Positions 13,604 through 23,785 of a DNA stretch of 64,000 nucleotides are shown here, in pieces. The notes under the pieces are model-generated. The model was not told the DNA's origin. It worked only from the letters and a program-made list of their open reading frames with translations, and ran no database searches. The position numbers and the translations under genes are program-made. How positions within the stretch are numbered: the stretch's first letter is position 1; each line of letters starts with the position of its first letter. Origin of the DNA: Oreohelix idahoensis. Taxonomy: Eukaryota; Mollusca; Gastropoda; Stylommatophora; Oreohelicidae. The stretch is from the NCBI GenBank assembly GCA_024509875.1, contig JAMPIV010015294.1, positions 558,001 through 622,000 on the forward strand. Reading direction: 5' to 3'.

Positions 13604-14342
13604 GAATGTGGTCTCGTCCGTAGGATTTTTTTGAACTTAGAATAGGAAGACGAGCACGACAAATATCAGCTCGTCTGAAGATTCTTTATTCTGTAATAGA
13701 GTAAGAGTGTGATTGTCTTGGTTTTGTGTATCTTTAAAAATAACTATTCCCCTAGACCAACGATCTGTTTATGGGCGTGCTGACCACACAATTAATAATT
13801 GGGTTTTTTTCCCACAGCATTTTGAGTAATATACATTTGAGTTACAGGTTGATTTTGTCGGAATATATGTTAATTACTGATTTTGTAATACTAAACGCTG
13901 GTAAAGTTTGTGATTGTCTAATAATCACACGGTTCTGAAGAAGTAGGTGTTTGAGCTAAGCTAAGGAGTGCGTTCAGACAATTACGTCCTGTTAATTGCC
14001 TCCCTTACCCTAACTGTCTTCAGGGGTGAACTTGTAGTGGACTTAAAAATTAAGGGATTTTTTTTTCTCTTTAAAATTTTTGCAATAATTATTTTGTTTC
14101 CACTGTAGCAACTTATTTTTCAGTGAGTAATCTTAACTACCATTTATTTGGCGTAGTCGTCTGCATTAGGTGCTTTATTGCCGATTCATAACAGCGATAG
14201 TTAGATACTTTATTATTTTGGAGGAGGTATCCCAGGTTAAAGTATATCATCTTTTGTTTTTGGTATTTTCTCGCAAGTGGTAGGAACCAGTGTATCCTTT
14301 TTCTTCTTTTCTTCCTTGAATAGTCTCAGTCGCTGATTTATT
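13604..14342 (+). other. Untranslated leader of element 1
   Basis: About 740 bp between the 5' LTR and the Gag start. It contains the primer site but no frame that resembles a protein. This is presumably where the packaging signal lies. Confidence 0.7.
13607..13626 (+). promoter_or_regulatory. Candidate primer-binding site, tRNA-Pro-like
   Basis: Three bases after the LTR end the sequence reads TGTGGTCTCGTCCGTAGGAT. This resembles the complement of the tRNA-Pro 3' end, sharing the CTCGTCCG core and the following GGAT, with two mismatches and a 2-base insertion. Position and sequence both fit a minus-strand primer site that has drifted. Confidence 0.6.
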
Positions 14343-15353
14343 ATGGCCGAGAGGGAGAAACTGAGGCAGATGCTCAGACAGGAAGCAATGGAAGAGGGAC
14401 TGGACGGCGACGAAGCGAAAGCTTTTGTCAGGGACGAACTTGAGAGATATGACGTGGAGAAGAAAGAAGAAGAACTAAGGAGGAAAGAAGAAGCAGCGGA
14501 GAGGAAAGAAGCGGAAGACCGTCTATTACAGCAGAAGAAGATGGATGAGGAAATGGAAATTCGCAGGATGCAGCAGGAGGAAAGAGAGAAGGAGAGGGAG
14601 GAAAGAGAGAAGGAGAGACAGCGGGAGGAAAGAGAGAAAGAGAGACAGCATGAGTTGGCTCTTAAAACTCTAGAATTCCAAAGTCGTGGTGCTGCCTCTA
14701 CCTCCAGAAATGGAGAGTTTTCTCCTCATTCTTCCTTAACTGATCCTTCTAGCACTCAATCTACTCATCTCACTGCTATGTCTTTTGCGCTAGAATCTTT
14801 CCCTTGTCCTAACGAGAAGATTGAGACGTATCTAGAAAAATTTGCGACTCTGTACGGTTTAGAGAGGTCGCGTTGGAATATGAAGCTTTCTCAGGCTTTA
14901 AAAAGTTCTGCGTATGATGTTTACGCCAAACTGGAAAGCAGCCAACAAGACAATTACGACGTCTTGAAGAAAACGTTACTGGAGCGCTTCGAAATGAATG
15001 CAGGAAAGTTTTTGCAACTGTTTCGCAACAACAGGAAGGAGAGCTCTGAAACTTTTCAGCAGTTCTCGTCTCGTCTAAAGGGATATCTGACAAAGTGCCT
15101 AGAGCTCTCGAAGCTCCCCTCTACCTATGAAGGTCTTGATGAATTTGTTATAACCGAACAAATAAAGAACACTTTGTCTGCTGGTACCCGGAGATTTCTA
15201 GCTGAGCAGGGTGCAGAAAAGCTTGAAGACATTTTGGAAAAGTCTGAGCGTTATCAAAATGCGCTGGCCGAACTGCCCCCCACAAAACGTAAACCGACAG
15301 AAGAGCATTTTCGAAAGAATAATCTAGACCAATCTTCTCATGCTTCTAATTAA
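14343..15353 (+). CDS. gag: Element 1 Gag with coiled coil and SCAN-like capsid region
   Basis: 336 residues from the ATG at 14343, the structural protein of the retrotransposon particle. Residues 1-110 are almost all E, K, R and Q (runs such as EEREKEREEREKERQ) and should form a long coiled coil. Residues about 150-300 form the capsid-like part: AYDVYAKLESSQQDNYDVLK, then LERFEMNAGKFLQLFRNNRK, then ETFQQFSSRLKGYLTKCLEL, then TRRFLAEQGAEKLEDILEKS. The second half resembles the SCAN domain, which is held to derive from Gmr1-like Gag. The frame ends in TAA at 15351. The same frame reads on through a basic, Asn/Lys-rich stretch into protease, so the stop may be a nonsense mutation in a Gag-Pol polyprotein rather than the natural end. 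No clear CCHC knuckle was seen. Confidence 0.85.
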   Translation: MAEREKLRQMLRQEAMEEGLDGDEAKAFVRDELERYDVEKKEEELRRKEEAAERKEAEDRLLQQKKMDEEMEIRRMQQEEREKEREEREKERQREEREKERQHELALKTLEFQSRGAASTSRNGEFSPHSSLTDPSSTQSTHLTAMSFALESFPCPNEKIETYLEKFATLYGLERSRWNMKLSQALKSSAYDVYAKLESSQQDNYDVLKKTLLERFEMNAGKFLQLFRNNRKESSETFQQFSSRLKGYLTKCLELSKLPSTYEGLDEFVITEQIKNTLSAGTRRFLAEQGAEKLEDILEKSERYQNALAELPPTKRKPTEEHFRKNNLDQSSHASN

Positions 15354-16025
15354 AATAACCACAGAGAAACTGGACCTCAAAACCCCCCTCCTAAAAAGTC
15401 TAAGTTCTACAAAAACAAGTACCCCACCAACAACAAGCAGTCTGATAATACCAACCGTTCTACATTGCAGCGGGGCCAGAAAGGACAAGGTGACAAAGAG
15501 AAAACCCCTGCGCACGGGACGAATGATCAGAGCAAGCACACCGAGCCGAAGCGCATCGGATGCTTACGAACAACAGACTCGCAGGAAAGAATTATTGTCA
15601 GTGATTCTCAACCTGAGGGAGAGAGGCCCTCTACGCGAGGTACTGTTGTTTTAAACGGGACTTCAACTTATTGTTTGTTTGACACGGGGCTTTCTTTTGA
15701 TTGCATTGTTGCCAGGCACCTGGTCAAACCCGGTCAAGAAACAGAAGAAACCGTTAAACTTTGTGGAGTTCTTAAGAGTGATGCACCAACAACGCTTCCC
15801 ATCGCATTGGTGGAGATCCAATCTGATTTTGTCAGATGTGTGATCAAAGCGGCTGTTATTGATGACCCCATCTACCCAGTCATACTTGGCTGTAGATACG
15901 TGTTTATTGGGAAACCGGAAGAGCCAATAGTGGCAACAGTAACCACAAGAGGGCAAACCAAGAAGGAACGGGAACCTGCGCCAAATTTGTTACCCATGGA
16001 ACTTAAAGAGGCGCATTTTTTCTAA
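15354..16025 (+). pseudogene. pol (PR): Element 1 aspartic protease region
   Basis: In the same frame as Gag after the TAA at 15351. A lysine-, proline- and asparagine-rich linker is followed by a retropepsin domain. The catalytic motif is LFDTGLSFDCIVA (DTG) at about 15675, and the second hydrophobic segment is VILGCRYVFIG near 15880. The domain matures Gag-Pol in the particle. The frame ends at TAA 16023 just after a T6 run (GCATTTTTTCTAAG). The integrase N-terminus continues in another frame (RIFSKDGVLYLRTGKP), so an indel in that run is the likely lesion. Confidence 0.8.
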
Positions 16026-17162
16026 GGATGGCGTACTTTATCTCAGAACGGGCAAGCCTGACCAAGGTTACAACCAGCTCCTAGTACCGAAACAGTACAT
16101 AAGCCAAATCCTAGAAATGGGGCACTCTCTTCCCTTTAGCGGACATATGGGACAGAACGCCACAAACCAGCGAATACACACTCACTATTGGTGGCCAGAA
16201 ATGAATACTGATATTATCAGATACGTTAAATCCTGTGCCCAGTGTCAACGGGTAGCACCCAAGCACTGGACCACCCCAGTTCCCATGGGGCAAATGCCAA
16301 TAGTGGGGACTCTATTTGAACGGGTTGCTGTCGACATTGTTGGACCCCTAGAAAGGACCAAACGAAGGAACAGGTTTATCCTGACCCTAGTCGACACATG
16401 CACTATGTGGGCCGAAGCTATACCGCTAACATGCACAGATTCGAAGCATGTCGCAGAAGCCCTAGTGCAGATTTTTGCACGGTCGGGATTCCCTCAACAA
16501 GTTTTGACGGACAATGGATCCCAATTCCGTAGCCTGTTAATGGAGGAGATCTTTAAGATCTTGAGGGCCAAACACATCCACACCAGCCCGTACCATCCGG
16601 CCGGAAATGGGCTCGTGGAGCGTTTCAACGGCAGCCTCACCACCATGTTACGCTAGCTGGCACAAGAAAAACCGGAGGATTGGGATCTTTTCATTCGTGC
16701 AGCCCTATTCGCTTACAGGGAAGTTCCCCAGGCCTCTACGGGTTTCCCTCCAGCTACGCTTTTATTCGGCAGACCCATCAAGGGGCCGCTTGAAGCACTA
16801 CTTCGGTCCCTGACAGACCAGAAGGCGGATGAGACAGTCGTCTCAGCCAGTAGATATGTATCGGAATTGAAGGAAAGGCTACAGCTAGGATGGGATCTAG
16901 CAACGACCAACCTTAAGAAAGCTCGCGCAAAGCACGCTAAACGATACAATCAAGCAGCAAAGAAGAGAGAATTACAACCAGGAGATAAAGTTTTGTTGTT
17001 ACTGCCAACCGGATGCAAAAAGCTACGCATCGGGTGGCAAGGGCCGTTTACCGTCCTGAAAAAGATCTCGAGAACGAATTATCAGATCTCTATTAAAGGA
17101 AAGGAGAAGGTTTACCACGTAAATCTGTTGAAGAAATACTTGGAAAGACCGGTGCCGTCCCC
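16014..17162 (+). pseudogene. pol (INT): Element 1 integrase, upstream of RT
   Basis: Integrase that inserts the cDNA into host DNA. In order: an H2C2 zinc-binding domain (MGHSLPFSGHMG, then CAQCQR); the rve catalytic core with D in VAVDIVGPL, D in VLTDNGSQF and E in NGLVERFNG, spaced DD35E; and a C-terminal GPY/F module (RIGWQGPFTVLKK, then VYHVNLLKKYLERP at about 17113-17150). A TAG at 16654 interrupts the core after LTTMLR. The same frame then resumes with LAQEKPEDWD and FAYREVPQASTG. The chain runs directly into reverse transcriptase, so the order is PR-INT-RT, as in Ty1/copia, although all motifs are gypsy type. Confidence 0.9.
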
Positions 17163-18281
17163 CGAACATCTCCTGGCGATCGCCATAGCTACAGAGGATG
17201 TTGAAGATGACGATAGTTGCATGGAATATCCATTGCAACAAACTGAATCTTTCGAAGATGTAAAATTTGGTGACACTCTCTCTGAAGCACAACAGACAGA
17301 AACGAGGGCTTTGCTGAACCAGTACACAGCAGTGCTAACGGATGTACCTGGACGAACTCATCTCGTAGAGTTCGAAATGAAACTTAACAACGAGACACCC
17401 GTTCGAACCAGAGTATACCCTATTCCGTATGCGAAAGCTGATACGCTACGCGCAGAGATAGACAAACTACGTAAAACAGGAATTATTAGTGAGTCTACAT
17501 CTCCGTATAGTGCGAGCGTAGTGCTGTTGCAGAAGCCCAATAAGGAAGTTCGGCTGTGTATCGATTACCGCCTACTTAACACAGTAACGGAATTTCAGCC
17601 AGAACCCTCCAAAGCGTTTCTGAGCTGTTTAGCAAGCTAAGCAAGGCACGGATTTTCTCAAAGATTGACCTGAGTAAGGGTTACTATCAGATACCAGTCA
17701 AAGAGGAAACTAAGCCTGTGCTGGCTTTCAGCACTAGTGAAGGACACTATACGTTTAACGTGATGCCATTCGGGTTACACAACGCACCAGGAGTGTTCAC
17801 AAGGATGATGAGAAAGCTGTTAGAGCCATTGCACAGTCCACATATCCACAATTTTATGGACGATATACTAATTGCAACGGACACATACGAAGAACACATT
17901 GCTACGGTCGAGATGCTCCTCAGAAGACTACAGTAAACTGGACTCACAGCTAGACCTAGCAAATGTTTAATCGGCTTCGAAAAACGTGACTTCCTGGGGC
18001 ACACCATTGCTCACGGTGCTATGTGGCCAGTTGCTAAGAACGTAGAGAAAATACGTGCAGCGAAGAGGCCAAGGACGAAGAAAGAAACGCGATCGTTCCT
18101 ATCGCTATGTGCTTACTACCAGAAATTCATCAAAAACTTCAATGGTTTAACAGCACCCCTTACTGACCTTACGAAAAAGGGGCGACCGGAGAGAATTATC
18201 TGGGATCCTAAGTGCGAAGACGCTTACGTCACGCTCAAGAAACAATTGTCTGAATATCCAATTCTGCGACTGCCTGTATTG
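17163..18281 (+). pseudogene. pol (RT): Element 1 reverse transcriptase
   Basis: Copies element RNA into cDNA. Motifs run in order: RVYPIPYAKADTLRAEIDKL, SPYSASVVLLQKP, LCIDYRLLN, then after a frameshift near 17605 FSKIDLSKGYYQIPV, FNVMPFGLHNAPGVF, and the active site NFMDDILIATDT at about 17853. The frame then has a TAA at 17934 (LLRRLQ stop TGLTARPSKC) and continues through FLGHTIAHGAM to the connection region. The frameshift has removed a few residues expected between PEP and SKA. All catalytic aspartates remain, but the protein cannot be made intact. Confidence 0.9.
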
Positions 18282-18722
18282 CGCGCTGACGCATCAGGTC
18301 AAGGCATCGGGTCAACTCTGCTTCAGGCAGGCGACGACGATCCGAACCAGCTATTCCCAGTGGCATACGGCAGTCGTAAATTGAATAAGGCAGAGCAAAA
18401 CCACTCCACGGTGGAAAGAGAATGTCTGGCATTAGTTCATGGTATAAGGAGGCACCATGAATACCTTTACGGAGTGACATTCACGGTGCAGACCGACCAT
18501 GCCCCACTGGAGTTTCTCGTGGCTAATAAGGAATTTAATGCGAAAATAATGCGCTGGGCACTGCTGCTAAGCGTATATTCCTTTAAAGTCGAATACATTC
18601 CAGGGAAACAAAACGTTGGGGCAGACTTCATAAGTAGGACTTGCACGGAGACGGAGGGGGGAGATGAGAGGGAAGAAGACAGACACCCTGAAGCTACGGA
18701 TATAGGAAATTTATTTCCATAA
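18282..18722 (+). pseudogene. pol (RH): Element 1 RNase H
   Basis: Degrades the RNA strand of the RNA-DNA hybrid. The four acidic positions are visible: D in LRADASGQG, E in VERECLALV, D in VQTDHAPLEFL and D in NVGADFISR. Compared with element 3, about six residues are missing just before the first motif (LPVLRADAS against LPDLTQDFVVRTDAS), an in-frame deletion. The frame ends at TAA 18720, 29 bases before the polypurine tract, leaving no room for another gene. Confidence 0.88.
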
Positions 18723-18748
18723 CGTACACATGGAGTGCTTCCATATCT

Positions 18749-18764
18749 TAAAGGGGGGACGTTC
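18749..18764 (+). promoter_or_regulatory. Polypurine tract of element 1
   Basis: TTAAAGGGGGGACGTTC ends directly at the 3' LTR start TGTCACATAG. The purine run and its position fit the plus-strand primer site. Confidence 0.85.
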
Positions 18765-19306
18765 TGTCACATAGAGATTTATGATCAATAAATTTTCTAT
18801 ATTCTTTTCTTTTTCTACCCGTGTCCTCTACTTTATTATCGCTCTTTTATCCTTTTCCTGTTTTGTTCGCATTCGTTCTTTTGCAACAAAATTTACTTTC
18901 CCATTCTGACTTTACCGTTTTTTTTGCTCATGTTAGCCACGCATTTATTACATAACGTGTCAGTCTCGGCACGGGAGGAAGAGCGTTAGAATGCATTCCG
19001 TCAGACACAGAAAGCAGACATGTGTCTATACTTTTCTCATGACACGGCGCTCTTGAGCTAGATTCTCGACGTAAACGTATGAGAATGCATTCTGTCAGAC
19101 ATGGGATAGCAGACATCTGTCTACATTTCCATCTGACACGTAGCGCTACGAACAGTTTCTTAGCAGTAGGTGTGAAGACGCACTCTTGGCATGTTATGGC
19201 CAGTCGCCTGAGTTTATGGGAAGTGTTAAGAGAAGAGGAGAGACCGGCGCTATTGCGGGGTTTTGGAAATAGCGTGCATCCTTTGTCTGGGTTTTAAGAT
19301 ATTAAC

Positions 19307-19666
19307 GGGAGCCGCGCTAGCGTAGTGGTTACAACACCGCTCTGGCGACCGGGTGATTCAGGATCAAACCCGGGCGACGGCATTTGAGGATTTTTCGTCG
19401 ACCGGGATTTGGACTGGATTAACTCGAGACCTGGCGAACACATTTGAAGGAGTGTCGTCGACCAGGGAATGGTGGCTCCTGAGCCGACCCAGCTCTAATG
19501 GGTACCTCCGAAATCGGCGAGTATTTGCCTGAATGGCGAGGGACACCTATCTGTGTACAAGAAAAAAAAGGGATACTCACGTAAAATCAATGTCAGGTTA
19601 GACAAATAATAACCTGAAATTTCGCCTCGAGTATTAGCGGGCGTACGAAAAAAAAAAAAAAAAAAA
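19307..19666 (+). mobile_element. tRNA-derived SINE, copy 1
   Basis: Begins GGGAGCCGCGCTAGCGTAGT. It has an RNA polymerase III A-box-like TAGCGTAGTGG and a B-box-like GGATCAAACCC about 40 bp later, and ends in an A-rich tail. The target duplication AAGATATTAAC lies at 19296-19306 and again after the tail at 19665-19675. It is closely related over its whole length to 50439-50829. It encodes no protein and would depend on a LINE for movement. Confidence 0.9.
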
Positions 19667-20415
19667 GATATTAACAAGAGTTTTAAACTTTATTTCATTC
19701 AGTCCTCAAGATTCGCAGTAGACAGGTCGCTCGTGAAAAAAATAAGCTGTATAGCGAAGTTTCTCAGTTTGTTTCGACAATTTGCCGAGCTTCTAGACTT
19801 CATATATATATATATATATATATATCAGCGTATAATTCTAAGTTGTGCGATCGCCTGTAGTTCTGTGTTGAGGTAATATAATATATCTAGTATTTTGTGA
19901 GTGTTTAAAGTGATAAATCGCTTATTTCATTTTTCTAGTCAGATTTGTGCGCAGAAGAATTAAATATAAGTCTGTTATATTCTCTAGCTGACGTGTTTCA
20001 GTGGAAAGCAGAATAAATTATAATTTCTAGCTTAAAAAATACTCATGCAGCTATAAAATAATTCAATTTAACTGCTTAGTCGAGAATATTGTAAAACTAA
20101 CTTATAACTGCATAGATTCATCACTGAGTATTGTCGAAATACGTATGTATTTCTATTTCATGATGGGTGATTTTATGAATATAACTTATTTCACGGGAAG
20201 GTTTTAACACTTTGCTGACCAAATTCGACGATAGGCGAATTTCCGGTTGAAACCCTTGCTGACCAGATTCGACGAAAGTCGAATTAGTAACTCCACCAAC
20301 GCAACAGACAGCCGTATCGATAGTTTTACGAAACAAGCCTCATCCGGGTATTTTTAACATTCCAAAATGGCTGCGCTTATGAATGATATCGTGAATCGCT
20401 GTTTATAGCCGAATT

Positions 20416-21489
20416 TTGAATAAAATTTCATTATTTTTAGTACAAGATTCTGACTCTGGCAGCGAATCTGGGGCCGAAAGTGATATCTCATGGCTAAGTA
20501 GAGATGTTTCACTCAATCGAAACGCAACTGATAGCAGCGATAACGAATTTGGATTAAATGAAGGTGATGTAGGTACATCTGAAGCAGGAGATGGGCGTGG
20601 CACAAGAGACCACAGCAAGACTGCACATCAAAATAATCTGTGGAGATGGAGAAAGCTTGCTCAAAACGAACTTGTTGAGCTTGACATGCTTCCTTCAGAT
20701 TGGTGCATGTGGAACAGTAGCTGAGAATAGGAAGCATTTTCCTGAAGCACTGAAGAAAAAGCAACTCAAATTGAAAAAGGCAGATCATCCTGTGTTTTGT
20801 GCCACAGAAGATAAAGGCATGTTGGCAGTTACCTGGCATGACACAAAAAGAGTTAATCTTTTATCTACTGTTCACTCCAATGATGTTATGGACAAGACAG
20901 TTAGAAAACGAGGAATACCTGAGGGCAGAACAATTCAGAAGCCAGTGCTAGCAGAAAAATACAACAAAAGTATGGGAGGTGTCGACCACTTCGGCCAACT
21001 GGGTGCAAGCTATCCCTACCCACACAGATCATATAAATGGTACCTGCCATTATATCATTTCTTAGTTGAAACTGCCCTGGTTAATGGGCACATAACCTAC
21101 AACACTGCCAACTCTACAAAAAAAAGATCACAGCAAAGAAGTTCAGGCAGGATGTCAGTCTCGCTCTTATTGAACCTGCTATTCTTCGACGCAATGTGAC
21201 ACCTTCAAAACCACAAGTCACAACAACACGACTTACTGAGCGCCACTTCATTGATAAATATGAAAGGGCAAGGTACAAACCAGACTGTAAAGTGTGTAAG
21301 GCTGCAGGGAAAAGAAGCCAGACTGTCATGTACTGCCCAGATTGCAATGTACCTCTATGCACGATACCATTTTTCAAGTTGTACCGCACAGTCGAGGATT
21401 ATCAACGATCCAGACAAAGACACTTGCAGAGACATACAGCTACAACTTCAACCCCAGTTAATGAAGGAAGCAGCTCAGACTCCAACTAG
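20416..21489 (+). pseudogene. piggyBac-1 transposase remnant
   Basis: Cut-and-paste transposase of the piggyBac family (DDE_Tnp_1_7). An acidic N-terminal part (SDSGSESGAESDISW) is followed by a deletion and frame change into IGACGTVAENRKHFPEAL, then LAVTWHDTKRVNLLSTVH, YNKSMGGVDHFGQL and SYKWYLPLYHFLVETALVNG. A second shift in an A7 run near 21119 leads to KKFRQDVSLALIEPAILRR. The C-terminal cysteine-rich finger is in a further frame at 21196-21489 (CKVCKAAGKRSQ, then YCPDCNVPLC). Only the third catalytic aspartate (GGVD) remains; the segment holding the first two is gone. Confidence 0.88.
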
Positions 21490-21639
21490 AGGTAAGTAAC
21501 CACTCAAACCATTCACAAACACTCATTGTCAGATGCCGCAGACACAGAATACACTCAAAAAAGACAAATACAAAAATTAAATTTTCTTTGCATTTTATTC
21601 ATAATTTTTGTTAGCCTTTTATGCTGAAATACATAGACT

Positions 21640-22369
21640 AGTTATCATTAAATCAGTACATCAATTAAGATTATTTTCTTCATTGCCATCAATGTCCCTA
21701 ACATTTTATTGCACTGCCATCAAACAAATTCACTAAACACTGGAAAAATATCATGGTTTTAAAACATCTCCTGAAATTTCTATAAATAGCCACACAAATT
21801 CAAGATGGCCGCCATGATCATGTGACCAATTTGCATAAAATATAATTTTATAGATGTAGCAACCATTCATAATAGCGCTCTGAAAATTTCAAAACCCTAT
21901 GTCTGTTTTTCAATTTTTTATGAATTTAAAACAAAACCAGTTATTTTTAAAGAAATCGGCAAACAAACTTGGTAATGGGAGACATTAATGCACTGGATTG
22001 CTGGTTAATCGTTAAATCAGTACGTCAATTAAGATTATTTTCTTCATTGCCATCAATGTCCCTAACATTTTATTGCACTGCCATCAAACAAATTCACTAA
22101 ACACTGGAAAAATATCATGGTTTTAAAACATCTCCTGAAATTTCTATAAATAGCCACACAAATTCAAGATGGCCGCCATGATCATGTGACCAATTTGCAT
22201 AAAATATATTTTTATAGATGTAGCAACCATTCATAATGGCGCTCTGAAAATTTCAAAACCCTATGTCTGTTTTTCAATTTTTTATGAATTTAAAAAAAAA
22301 ACAGTTATTTTTAAAGAAATCTGCAAACACCCTTGGTAATGGGAGACATTAATGCTCCGGATCGCTGGT
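21640..22369. repeat. 364-bp tandem duplication inside piggyBac-1
   Basis: The stretch from AAATCAGTACATCAATTAAG (21650) to ATTAATGCACTGGATTGCTGG recurs 364 bp later, with a few substitutions, and ends ATTAATGCTCCGGATCGCTGG at the right terminus. The subterminal region of the element has therefore been doubled in tandem. Confidence 0.88.
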
Positions 22370-23785
22370 CAGCAAAGTGTGTTAAACGATAAGTCAAGCC
22401 TCCGCTTGCAGTTGATAATGTAAAGTTATATCCGAGTACATAGTATGTATAGTATTTTATATGCTGTTTTTCTTTATTCAGTGAAACTGGGGTGACCCAA
22501 CTTTGCCAGCGTTTGAGTACACGAGAAATATCTGTGAAGTACTAAAACATTTTTCCTTAAAGACTTGGTGTATAACCTTTACAAGGACTTTAATGGTTAA
22601 ATGAAGTAACGGGCCCATCGAGCCTGATTTAACTCTTCCAGAGAAAAACCTCAAGTACATTTCAGCCCTTGTGGCAAGTAAAACATTACAAATCATTGAC
22701 CTTCCGACATTTTGACGAACTGTGGGTGTGAACAATAATTATCTATTGAAAGGATTTACCAACCGGTCATCTTTCTAAATAAGGGAAAACTCGTGATTCT
22801 GACACTGTGTGCCCGCTTAAAACTAATTCTTACCTGAACGGAGTGAAGTGACACTAACTTAAATCTGTAAAGAAAACTATTGCACGAAGAGGACGCTCCC
22901 CGGACCCCGTGAATGAAACCACGATCTGCAGAGCTGGGAATCCGCTTCAGCAAAAGATAGACAGGTTTAAACGGTGCGTCATACAGTGCGCCAGACGGCG
23001 AACACCAGCAAGCTATTAGGTAAGAACGTGAGACAGGGTACCCTGATGAAAGAACCGAGTGAAAGTAGACTGAGTGATGTTTTTTTTGGACAACTATTCA
23101 TTCACCCACTTTGTAATTCCATTTATGCAAATTGTTGCTACTGCAGGTATATATTTTTCCTTAGGATAGAGCATACAAATACCAAAGTCTGTTCATACCT
23201 TTAAAAGGGAAAATCATTAGACTACAACAGATGTATCCGTGACTCTTTGGGGCTATCATCTTTTCTTGTAACAGGACTGTGGGCTAAACATCGAGAGAAA
23301 GGATCATACTGTGGGTCTATCATTCTTGCAGCATTTTATTGATTTTATGACTATTTGTAGGCCTATATGCTCGATGTAATTTTTACGTGTTGTGATGATT
23401 TTTTTCTGATAAATTAAATCCACTAAAACTTAATCAGTGTGTCGGGTCAGCTCGTTCCAAAATATCCATATAATCATTGTTATAGTTTTCCCACGTGTGT
23501 GCGTCTACATGTTGTCAATTGTGTGTGTGTGTGTGTGGACGTGAGTGGTAATATATATATTAATATATGTAGTCAACAGACTGTCTGACTCCTCTAGATC
23601 TGTTGTAGAAGATAGGTTAAAGAGAGAAAAGATTCTCGATTTCAGAGACAGCCTCTATTGATTTCTACCATCTCACTCGTGGAAATCTATTTCTACTATC
23701 ATCTCTCACTGTGACTATCACTCATTCTAATCTATTCAGAAGGGACCAACCCAAGTCGTAATTCCCCTATCAAAAATCTACGACA

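Larger units (their letters stand above)
20208..22381 (+). mobile_element. piggyBac-1, internally deleted, in the 3' LTR
   Basis: Flanked by TTAA at 20204-20207 and 22382-22385; the 5' LTR has a single uninterrupted TTAA at this place. Terminal inverted repeat CACTTTGCTGACCA on the left; the right end carries two additional bases (CACACTTTGCTGACCA in reverse). The left end repeats part of the terminus internally (GCTGACCAGATTCGACG at about 20260). It carries a transposase remnant with its centre deleted, so it is non-autonomous. Confidence 0.93.
11070..23785 (+). mobile_element. Element 1: Ty3/gypsy-type LTR retrotransposon, Gmr1-like order (Gag-PR-INT-RT-RH)
   Basis: A complete but inactive LTR retrotransposon inserted in the 41-bp satellite, with 5-bp duplications on both sides. 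It has long LTRs (about 2.5 kb without insertions), a tRNA-Pro-like primer site, Gag, protease, integrase, reverse transcriptase, RNase H and a polypurine tract. Integrase lies upstream of reverse transcriptase, the reverse of canonical gypsy order and the known signature of Gmr1-like elements. Lesions: in-frame stops at 15351, 16654 and 17934, and frameshifts near 16016 and 17605. The 3' LTR holds two younger insertions. No env-like frame was seen. Confidence 0.92.
18765..23785 (+). repeat. 3' LTR of element 1, with two nested insertions
   Basis: Starts TGTCACATAG and ends CTACGACA, then ATTAG and satellite. It is split by the SINE at 19307-19666 and by the piggyBac at 20208-22381. Removing these leaves about 2.49 kb collinear with the 5' LTR. 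Both insertions are absent from the 5' LTR, so they are younger than element 1. Confidence 0.93.

Noticed and set aside
19307..19380. Functional tRNA gene
   Set aside because: Only the A-box and B-box-like motifs are tRNA-like. The unit is followed by an unrelated body and poly-A tail and flanked by target duplications, so it is a SINE.
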